A stretch of 64,000 nucleotides of DNA, taken from positions 1-64,000 of the forward strand of contig BDDD01002358.1 of assembly GCA_001972305.1 (NCBI GenBank), in the 5' to 3' direction. This stretch comes from Cephalotus follicularis (Eukaryota > Streptophyta > Magnoliopsida > Oxalidales > Cephalotaceae). The notes under the pieces were generated by a model, which worked only from the letters and a program-made list of their open reading frames with translations, made no database searches and was not told the origin of the DNA. Every line of letters starts with the position of its first letter. Within the stretch, counting starts at the first letter, position 1. Position numbers and translations under genes: made by a program. Shown here piece by piece: positions 56,258 to 64,000 of this stretch.

Positions 56258-57111
56258 AGGACCTATAGGAACCCACTTTATGGGTGAACCTACAGGAGAC
56301 ACCGCATTGTGGATGGACCTATGGGAACACAGTATTAAATGGACTAATGGAAATATGGTTATGGGCTAGAACCTATGGGGACTAGCATTATGGTATGGTT
56401 GATGTGATCAGTGTTATCTCCGCTCTATCGGCTACGGCACGGAGAGTACGTAGATGGTAGAGGTACTATCTTGGGCCGGAGAGGTAGAGTAGTACTTAGA
56501 CCTTATGGATTATTTGTACCCATGGATGGTTATGGATTGATTACAGAGTGTCTGTAGAGCTAGGGTGTATGGATGGTAATTTCTATGGTTATGACTTGTT
56601 AAGTATTCCACCGGTTATGGACGATTGATGTACTAACATTGTCCACAATTGGCATTCATGCATTTCACATGCCATGCATATATCTGTATATATCTGCTTA
56701 CTTCATTACATATAGTATTGCCTATATAGCCATGTTTGGCTGACGCATTCTCAAAATGGACACAACATTTTAGGGTCAAGTGCTGAGGATGCGTCGAAGT
56801 GAGTTGGACCGGACCTTCAGGACAGGACTTCTAGTTGCAGTTTAGTTTTGCTTTTATCTACCTTGTATAACACTTGTGTTTCAGTTGTATTGCCTGCCGG
56901 CTTGTGGCAGTGTTGCAGACATATGTTATGTTTTTTATAACTTGGATTTATTTATGCAAGTATTTGAATGGTTATTATCTGTTGCATGATTGTTATTAAA
57001 GTTTTAATTTATTGCGTAATTTTGGGTATTATGCAATGTATAAGGATGGATCGTATGGAAGATATGTTGCGCACCGAGCCGCGATGTTCTACCGTGGTTT
57101 GGGGAGTGATA
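56258..57111 (+). repeat. Element 4 5' LTR, distal part
   Basis: It aligns with 39970-40452 and 55873-56257 of the Element 1 LTR (CTATCTTGGGCCGGAG, CCACCGGTTATGGACGATTGATGTACTAAC, CACATGCCATGCATAT). It ends GGTTTGGGGAGTGATA. It directly follows the end of the Element 1 LTR. Confidence 0.85.
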
Positions 57112-57117
57112 GTCGAG

Positions 57118-57130
57118 TGGTATCAAAGCC
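57118..57130 (+). promoter_or_regulatory. Primer binding site of Element 4
   Basis: TGGTATCAAAGCC lies six bases after the LTR end and is close to the initiator-methionine-tRNA-type site. Confidence 0.85.
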
Positions 57131-57273
57131 TACTTTAAGTTCGCTATGCCAGGATAGGATCCTTAGCTGTCGGAATTAAGAGTTCTTGATAAGATTGTTC
57201 ATTGTTTCATTTTATTTTTGAATTGTGGTTGAGATAAATGGACATCTGACATTTTCTCTTATATAAGGTACAT

Positions 57274-58620
57274 ATGGAAGGCCGTCATGGAGGAATTGCT
57301 AGAAGAGCCAAAGGTGGGCCATCGACCAGGCGCACCAGAGCTAGTAGGGGTGTTGAGGAACGGGAAGGAGGTAATGTGACACCAGATGTGGAATTTGTTG
57401 CAACCACTCAAGAAAAGACAAGGGAGATGTGTGCCACTATGCCTATATGAGTGAGATCTTGCAGCGCTAAGTGGCTGCATCAGGTGCCGAAGCGCCAGAC
57501 AGACAATTGGTCACAATGCACATAGGGAGGACCCTTTAGTTAGGTTCTTGAAGCTAAATCTCCAGTTTTTATGGGAGATTCAGATATTCTTGCGTCTGAG
57601 AGATGGTTGATGTAGATGGATAAGATCTTCAGGTTCTTCGAGTGTTCAGACTTACAGAAAGTTGTTTTTGCCACTTATATGCTATAAGGTGAGGCAGAGG
57701 ATTGGTGGAGGATGGTTGATTCTTCTTGGGAGGAATCAGGGATAGTGAGATCTTAGGATTTGTTTGTCACGGAGTTCAATGAGAAGTATTTTTTCAAGAA
57801 TAAGGTTGACAAAAAGGAGGTCGAGTTCCTTGGTTTAGTGCAAGGCAGCATGATTGTGCCCTAGTATGAGGCCAAGTTTATTTAATTGGCAAGGATTAGC
57901 CCTCACATGGATAGCACAGAGGCAAAGAAAGCCAAGAAATTTCTTAGTGGGCTTAGACCAGACATCAGACAGAAGTTAGTGCCACAATGGTTGAGGTCTT
58001 TCTTTGAGTTGGCTAGCAGAGCCATAGAGCTTGAGTTTGCGTCTGAAGAATTGCTAAACTTGAGGATTCATGCTAGTAGCAGTAGACCTACTTCTTTTGA
58101 TTGGTAGTCAAAGAGGAGTTCTGGGAGTAGTAACAAGTCCCAGGGATCAGGGAATAGCAGCCTGAGTCAGAGTGGCTCACCTCAGAGTATCAATAGTCCG
58201 CCCAATTTTTCAAGACATAGGAGGCAGTCTCAAGGTTCACAGTAGAGGCGTGGAGGGTAGGGCTCTCGATAGAGGAACCAACGGACACTAGGAGGTCGCT
58301 CTAGACTTTAAAATGGTGGTATTCAGGCTTCTTTTTATCCGTGCGTGCATTGTCAACACACTAACCATGCATCTGATGATTGTTGGTGAAAGGCCGATAA
58401 GTGCATGGTTTCTAAAGCTTTGGATCACATGACTAAGGAGTGTTCTCATGAAAGGTTTGGTCCAGAAAATTAGCAAGGTCGGAGTGTGGGTCCATCTAAG
58501 GGAGGTTTTCAGCAAAACCAAAGTATCATTTTTCAGCAAAGCCATGGTTTTGGGCAGTAGTATCAAGGTCGTCCAGGTACGAGTTCACCTTTAGTAGTAA
58601 GGGGAAATCGCGGTAAGCAG
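57274..58620 (+). pseudogene. Element 4 gag
   Basis: The ATG at 57274 opens MEGRHGGIARRAKGGPSTRR, parallel to Element 2. The capsid-like core includes SERWLM.MDKIFRFFECSD (near 57595-57650) and the open stretch 57886-58107 (ARISPHMDSTEAKKAKKFLSGLRPDIRQKL). Zinc knuckles lie near 58340-58460 (CVHCQHTNHASDDC and a second). Many breaks are present. Confidence 0.85.
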
Positions 58621-59080
58621 CCTATGGGATCGACACCAACAGTGCAGGGTAGGGTTTATGCTATGGACCAGAGAGCTGTAGAAAGATTCGTTACAGTTAT
58701 AATAGGTACTATTTGTATCTCTCAGCATATAGCATGGACTCTCATAGATCCGGGTTCATCTCACTCATACATTGCATTGCATTTTCTATGTTATTTCGTT
58801 GTGGAACCCAAACCCTTACCTTTTGTTTTGGAAGTTAGCACCCAAGTAGGAGAGCCTGTTTATTCTGAATGGGTGTGTAAGTCTTGTGCCATAGAAATCG
58901 TCGACCGTGTCTTGATAGCGGATCTAATAATATTCTGATGGATAAGTTGGATGTAATCCTAGGAATTGATTGGTTGGCGGCACACTATGCTCAAATGGAT
59001 TGTTACAGGAAGGTTGTGACCTTTAGTATATCAAGGGAGTCTTAGTTTCAGTTTATCGAGACCTTAGAGTACCAGCCAGT
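58621..59080 (+). pseudogene. Element 4 aspartic protease
   Basis: VQGRVYAMDQRA leads in; the active-site-like TLIDPGSSHSYIAL lies at about 58740-58780, then WVCKSCAIEIVDRVLIADLI (58870-58935) and VILGIDWLAAHYA (58955-58995). The Element 2 copy at 12827-13290 has the same layout. Confidence 0.85.
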
Positions 59081-59084
59081 TCAG

Positions 59085-60011
59085 ATGATATCGGCCATTC
59101 ATGCTAACAGGCTTATGAGACAGGGTTGCAGTGGTTACCTAGCACATGTGACAGATGGTAGGAGATGGGTACCAAGATTGGAGGATGTCCCAGTTGTCAG
59201 TGAGTATCCGGATGTGTTTCCATATGAGTTGACATCCTTACCTCCAGAGAGGGATACAGAGTTTATTATTGATCTTCTACCAGGGATAGCCCAAATATCA
59301 AGAGCTCCTTATCGTATGGCACCCCCATAGTTGAAAGAGTTGAAACTTTAGTTACAGGTGTTTCTCGATAGAGGTTTTATCAGACCGAGTGTTTATCCTT
59401 GGGGAGCACCCGTCTTGTTTATCAAGAAAAATGATGGATCCCTACGGATATGTATCGATTATCGGCAACTCAACAGGGTTGTGGTTAAGAACAAGTACCC
59501 TCTACTGTATATTAATGAATTGTTTGACCAGTTGAGAGGTTCTTCGGTGTTCTCCAAGTTGGATTTGAAGTCAGGATACAATCAGCTAAGAGTTAGAGCT
59601 GATGATGTTCCTAAGACAGCCTTCAGGTCACAGTATGGACACTATGAGATGGTTGTAATGCCGTTTGGGGTGACAAAAGCACATGCTGCATTCATGAGCC
59701 TTGTGAACAGGGTGTTTAATCCATCTCTTGACAAGTTCATCGTAATCTTCATCGATGATATCTTGGTGTATTCTAGGACTATGGAAGAGCATAGGGAACA
59801 TTTGCACTTAGCATTACAGGTTTTGAGAGGCCACTAGTTTTATGCCAAATTCAACAAATGTGAGTTTTGGTTGTCAGGGGTGGCTTGTCTTGATCACGTT
59901 ATCTCCAGTGCTTATTTACTAGTACACCCAGTAAAGATAGAAGCAGTGAGGGATTGGAGATGGCTGACAAACATGATAGAAGCCCGTAGTTTCTTGGGCT
60001 TAGCAGGTTAC
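59085..60011 (+). pseudogene. Element 4 reverse transcriptase
   Basis: VPVVSEYPDVFPYELTSLPPERD lies at 59185-59255, [20 protein letters not shown] near 59361-59420 and [19 protein letters not shown] near 59450-59500. The palm motif FIDDILVYS lies at 59748-59774, then EARSFLGLAGY at the right edge. It is cut by a solo LTR at 60012, with target duplication GTTAC at 60007-60011. Several breaks are present. Confidence 0.9.
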
Positions 60012-60540
60012 TGAAATAAAACACTCTTGCAATATACAAAAGGGGGGGTGAATTGAATATTGAAGTAAATATGGAAATTTAAAAACTTTAAATGTAAAGA
60101 GACAAGGAAAGAAAAAATTCTCCGAAATTTAGAGTGGTTCGGCTAACTCTTGCCTACGTCCACTTTTCCCAAGGGAGCTCCTTGAGTTTCCACTATCTCG
60201 ATTTGATTAAGGCAGCAAATCGTTACACCTCACAAATTCGTGATTGACCTCAATCACAAGACTTTGACCTCAAAGCCTTAGAGGATTCTCCTCTTTTACA
60301 AGTAATATGAAAGTGTTTACAAGAACCTCTTAAATAGGTTGATGTGAATAAATATAGCTCACAAAATGAAACACTCAGATACACTCAAAGAATGAAGCTT
60401 AGAAGCCTTGTTGAACAATGTAGAGCACTTTGAGCTTTTTGCACACTAGAAAGCTTGAATTGGATTTCTCTTGATGTTGTGTGATTGATGTAGATAATTC
60501 TGAATTGTTGTTCTTGGTGTTTCTTCTGAGGTTTCATGCT

Positions 60541-60550
60541 TCCTTTTATA
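60541..60550 (-). promoter_or_regulatory. TATA box of the SIRE-like solo LTR
   Basis: On the minus strand TATAAAAGGA lies in TGGCTATAAAAGGAAGC, about 95 bases downstream of the GTCGAC cluster in the direction of transcription. Confidence 0.6.
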
Positions 60551-60644
60551 GCCAGAAAAGATTTATAGCCGTTGCTTAATTTGTGGAAGCTTTTGATATA
60601 ATAATGTGAGTTACAATTATTGAATTTTATCTCTGCTGGTATAA

Positions 60645-61172
60645 AGACGTCGACTTCTTTGTGAAAGGCGTCGATGTCTTTTAATTGGTAGCCGTTAGAA
60701 GTGGTCGAACTAGCCGTTCCAGGTTTCCCGGGTCTTGTTCACTTGAAAAGGCGTCGACTTCTTTTGAAAGGCGTCGATGTCTTTTCTGGAAAATCTCCAC
60801 GTCTTGAAGGTTTGAACATCTCATCGATCTCTTCCCATGGAGTCGATGCTTTTTCTGGGAATTCTGAAAATGGCGTCGATCTCTATTGAAAGGCGTCGAT
60901 GTCTTTTACTTTGACGTCGATGTCTTTTGTTTAAGGATCGATGTCTTTGATTGCAAATTCATACAGTATCTTCTGGTTTGGAAAAAGACTAAAAACGTCG
61001 ATGTTATCTCGGAAGTAGTCGATGTCATCTTGAAAGTAGTCGACGTCTTTTGGAAGTAGTCGATGTCTTTTGGTACGGACGTCGATGCCATTACTGGGAG
61101 GACGATGTCTTCTTTGCAGTTAATCCTGTACAAAAGACGTCAATGCTATTTTGAAAGAGTCGACTTCTTTTT
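60645..61172. repeat. GTCGAC motif cluster, SIRE-like solo LTR U3
   Basis: More than fifteen copies lie in about 530 bases, such as AGACGTCGACTTCTTT, AGGCGTCGATGTCTTT, GTAGTCGACGTCTTTTGG, GACGTCGATGCC. Many are followed by a T-rich CTTT tail, as in the Athila-type cluster at 28499. The related SIRE-like LTR at 562-1729 has CAGYCGACTGCC motifs in the same place. Confidence 0.85.
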
Positions 61173-61292
61173 CTACAGATAGGTTTTAGGCTTTGATATT
61201 CAACTTGTAATTCCTTGCACATCAAGTAAATTAGTTAAATGCAAATATGTTATCATCAAAACAAGGATTGAGACTTAATCGTCAACAGTTAC

Positions 61293-61960
61293 TATCACCG
61301 TTTTGTCAAGGGATTTTCATGGATAGCTACACCTTTAACCCGACTGACGTAGAAAAAGACAGTGTTTGTTTGAGATGTTAGTTATGGAGGGAGTTTTCAG
61401 GAGTTAAAACACCGTTTGATTTCTGCACCGATCTTGGCTTTGCCAAAAGGCAGTGAGGACTTTGTTTTATACAGTGATGCATAGGGAACGGTTTGGGTTG
61501 TGTTCTGATGTAGTATGGGAAGGTGATCGCCTAAGCCTCAACGAACTTGAAGCCTCGTAAGGAGAGTTACCTGACTCATGATATGGAGTTAGCAGCGATC
61601 ATTTTTGCATTACGCAAATAGAGGCATTACTTGTATGGTAACAAGTTTGATGTTTACACGGACCATAGAAGTTTAAGTCACCTTTTCTCCCAAAAGGATC
61701 TGAATATGAGACAAAGGAGGTGGATGGAGTTACTTAATGACTACAACTGTGAGATACAGTACCATCTAGGCAAAGCTAATGTGGTTGTAGACGCCTTAAG
61801 TCACCGATTAGCTTACTTGACCATTGCTCAGATTCAGACACGACCGTGGTTGTTGGATAGAATCAGAGAGGCTCGAGGTATGGATGGAGGCTTGCATAAG
61901 GTTGCATCAAATGGTCAATGAGGGTTGAAACCCGAGTTCTCTCTTCATGGTGATGGATTG
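61293..61960 (+). pseudogene. Element 4 RT end and RNase H
   Basis: It resumes after the solo LTR with YYHRFVKGFSW-like RT connection, then RNase [18 protein letters not shown] (about 61653-61705), [14 protein letters not shown], and [16 protein letters not shown] (near 61768-61810). The Element 1 counterpart is 8410-8950. Several breaks are present. Confidence 0.88.
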
Positions 61961-62850
61961 TTGAGGTTTCAAGGCAGAGTTTGTGTTCACAGTAGTAAGG
62001 AGCTGAAGGATGAGCTTTTGTCGCAAGCTCATTGCTCCAGTTTCTCAGTACATCCAGGGAGTACCAAGATGTACTAAGACCTGAAGCTTAGCTATTGGTG
62101 GAATGACATGAAGAGGGAGATAGCATAGTATATTTATTCCTACTTATATATCAACAAGTTAAGGAAGAACATCAGAGGCCAGCTGGACTGATTCAGCCAT
62201 TGCCATTAGCACAGTGGAAGTGGGAGCACATCATGATGGATTTCGTGACAGGGTTACCAAGGACGAGGGCTAACCGTGATGCCATATGGGTTATCATTGA
62301 TCACTTTACGAAATCTGCACATTTTCTAGAAATCAAGATCACTTACTCACTTGAACGGTTGGCATCCGTGTATGTTGAGGAGATTGTTAGGCTTCACAAA
62401 GTACCAATCAGTATTGTGTCCGACAGGGACCCAGGGTTTACTTCGCGGTTTTGGAAGAAACTGCAAGTAGCTTTTGGTACTCAGTTAAGCTTCAACATGA
62501 CTTTTCATCCCCAGACAGATGATCAGTCTGAGCGGACAATCCAGACTCTTGAAGACATGCTCTAGGAATGTGTGATGGATTGGAGTAGTAGTTGGGACAA
62601 GCATTTACCTTTAGTGGAGTTCTCATACAACAACAGTTATCATTATAGCATTGGAATGGCAATGTTTGAGGCTCTTTAAGTTCATAAGTGTAGAACCCCA
62701 GTTTGTTGGTTTGAGGTAGGCGAGCTGAGTCTTTTAGGGTCAAAGCATGTGCAAGAGACAACAGAAAAAGCAAAGGTTATCAGGGAAAGGCTTCTAACAG
62801 CCTAAGGTTGACAGAAGAATTATGCAGATCATTGAAGGCGAGACTTAAAA
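61961..62850 (+). pseudogene. Element 4 integrase
   Basis: The zinc-domain region (FSVHPGSTKMY near 62041-62073) is followed by the core: WKWEHIMMDFVTGLPRT (62217-62268), RDAIWVIIDHFTKSAHF, ISIVSDRDPGFTSRFWKKLQ (62410-62470) and [22 protein letters not shown] (62498-62565). The aspartate contexts of the DDE core are visible. Several breaks are present. Confidence 0.9.
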
Positions 62851-63272
62851 TTCTCAGTGGGAGATCAAGTGTTCCTCAAGGTTTCACCAACCAAAGGAGT
62901 TATGAGGTTTGGAAAGAAAGGAAAGCTAGCCCCATGGTATATAGGACCTTTTGAGATCCTTGAGAGAATATGTCCAGTCACCTACAGACCTGCCTTACCT
63001 TCCGGCTTGTCAGAAGTACACAATGTATTCCATGTATCGATGCTGAGACAGTATCATCCAGATCATTCGCACGTATTACAGTTTGAGCCATGGAGTTGAG
63101 GGCAGATATGAGTTTTGAGGAGACACATGTTCAGATCTTAGATCATCAAGTCAAGTAGTTAAGGAACAAGAGCATTGCATTGGATAAAGTGTTATGTCAG
63201 TATCACGGGCTTGAGGAAGCAACTTGGGAGAGTGAGGAAGACATGAGAGCGTTATACCCTCACTTGTTTTGA
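62851..63272 (+). pseudogene. Element 4 GPY/F module and chromodomain
   Basis: MRFGKKGKLAPWYIGPFEILERI (62905-62970) and LSEVHNVFHVSMLRQY (63005-63052) form the GPY/F part. A chromodomain-like tail with YHGLEEATWESEEDMRALYPHLF (about 63200-63270) ends in the family-typical PHLF and a stop 44 bases before the LTR. Confidence 0.9.
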
Positions 63273-63315
63273 CCTTAGGGAATCTTGGGATGAGATTTCT
63301 CTAAGGAGGGGAGGG

Positions 63316-64000
63316 TGTAAGCCCCGAGTTATAGGTGTCAGTAATTATTTGTTTTTATATGGTATTGTACGGTATTGTATTGATGGATGCCATGGAATGC
63401 ATATGGTATTATGATATTTTCATTTTTATGGTTGTTTATGGATAGCGTGCGTTCAATCGAACCTAGGGAGAGTTTATGGGTTTTTCACCCAATGGAGCCT
63501 ATATATAGGCAGATTAACTCTTTCTATTCCAATTTTTTCTTCTCCTTTCATTTCTAGAGAGAGAGTGAGGGAATGAGTTAGAGAGAGAGAGGTCAGAATT
63601 GAGCAAGGAAGGATCCGTTGGATTCGTGGCAGAGTTTGGAACTTGAAGGAAGGATCATAACAAGGATTCAAGCAAAGAATCACGCCCATTCTTCGTTTTC
63701 AACGGTTGTAGATAGGTTCTATATATATGCTTTGAACTTGTGTATTGAATTGAATTGCATGTTTTAATTGATGTGGATGGATATATATCTGCTAGATGGA
63801 AGTTTTATGATGACTGACATGGCTATTTATGGATTAAAATGGAAATCAGAGAGAGAATTGAGAGTTTTGGGTATTTTGACCCTAATCTCCTTTCTCTCTT
63901 GATTATGGTTTATAGGTGTTGATTTCAGTGTTTTAAAGCTATTTTTAAGTTCTAATCGACCATTGAAGCTTATAGCTTCCTTTGGATCAAGTTTTGAACA
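63316..64000 (+). repeat. Element 4 3' LTR, first part
   Basis: It opens TGTAAGCCCCGAGTTATAGG after a purine-rich AAGGAGGGGAGGG (63303-63315), the likely polypurine tract. It matches 19503-19887 and then 38915-39130 of the Element 1 LTR across the Copia-1 insertion point, independently confirming that insertion. It runs off the window. A TATA box lies at 63499-63507. Confidence 0.9.
63499..63507 (+). promoter_or_regulatory. TATA box of Element 4 3' LTR
   Basis: TATATATA lies in GGAGCCTATATATAGGCAG, at the same LTR depth as 19669 in the Element 1 LTR. Confidence 0.55.

Larger units (their letters stand above)
60012..61287 (-). mobile_element. SIRE-like copia solo LTR, minus strand
   Basis: It is 1276 bp with exact target duplication GTTAC at 60007-60011 and 61288-61292. 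On the minus strand it begins TGTTGACGATTAAGTC, has TTTTGATGATAACAT near its start, a GTCGAC-rich U3, a TATA box at 60550-60541, the GTGGACGTAGGCAAGAGTTAGCCGAACCACT block shared with 562-1729, the CAATTCACCCCCCC stretch typical of this copia group, and an end in TTATTTCA. It lies in the RT/RNase H junction of Element 4. It looks like a whole solo LTR. Confidence 0.92.
56258..64000 (+). mobile_element. Element 4: Tekay-type Ty3/gypsy chromovirus, runs off the window
   Basis: 5' LTR part 56258-57111, primer site 57118, gag, protease, RT, [SIRE-like solo LTR], RNase H, integrase, GPY/F, chromodomain, 3' LTR from 63316 past the end of the window. LTR and pol match Element 1, so these are two copies of one family lying head to tail. 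The 5' LTR copy lacks its first part. All coding domains are present in order but with many breaks. Confidence 0.9.

Overview
The window is a stretch of intergenic DNA from a seed plant, most likely a flowering plant with a large, repeat-rich genome. From end to end it is LTR retrotransposon sequence. I find no host gene, tRNA, rRNA, DNA transposon or LINE, and essentially no sequence that cannot be placed in an LTR element. The families are typical of land plants: Tekay/Del-type Ty3/gypsy chromoviruses with a C-terminal chromodomain, an Athila-type Ty3/gypsy element, SIRE/Maximus-type Ty1/copia LTRs, and Angela/TAR-like Ty1/copia elements with very long LTRs. Lineage names rest on motifs read by eye, not on a tree. 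All coding copies look like fossils.

Layout. 1-5097 is a patchwork of older pieces: an Athila-type LTR tail (1-200), the 3' end of a SIRE-like copia element (201-1729), a minus-strand Tekay-like LTR fragment (1730-3729), a copia-like LTR region (3730-5010) and a minus-strand copia LTR tip (5011-5097). From 5098 to 56257 runs one plus-strand Tekay element (Element 1), stretched by four nested insertions. They are a solo LTR (5229-7991), a complete-layout Tekay element (Element 2, 9164-18297), a complete-layout minus-strand copia element (Copia-1, 19888-38909) and another Tekay element (Element 3, 40453-55867). Copia-1 itself carries a 2.9 kb solo LTR (22317-25207) and an Athila-type element (28294-33447). 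Element 3 carries a coding-less copia derivative (47135-50177) and a copia 3' end (51139 to about 54245). From 56258 to beyond the window end is Element 4, of the same LTR family as Element 1, with a SIRE-like solo LTR (60012-61287) in its reverse transcriptase region.

Six insertions have exact 5-bp target duplications: TATAG, AGAAT, GTAAG, CTAAC, CCAGA and GTTAC. Element 2 has a 4-of-5 match. These fix the borders and give a relative insertion order.

The most unusual signal is not a gene. Short clusters of a degenerate palindromic motif built on GCGTCGACGC recur in the promoter-proximal LTR or 5' leader of elements that are otherwise unrelated: copia SIRE-like, copia Angela-like, Athila-type, and at least three Tekay LTR families. 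Other elements in the window hold, in comparable places, clusters built on different short palindromes (CAGTCGACTG, GAGCTC, GAATTC, GCATGC). In copia elements and the Athila element the clusters sit in U3 just upstream of the TATA box. In Tekay elements they sit partly or wholly in the transcribed part of the LTR. This shared module is the best candidate for something undescribed here.
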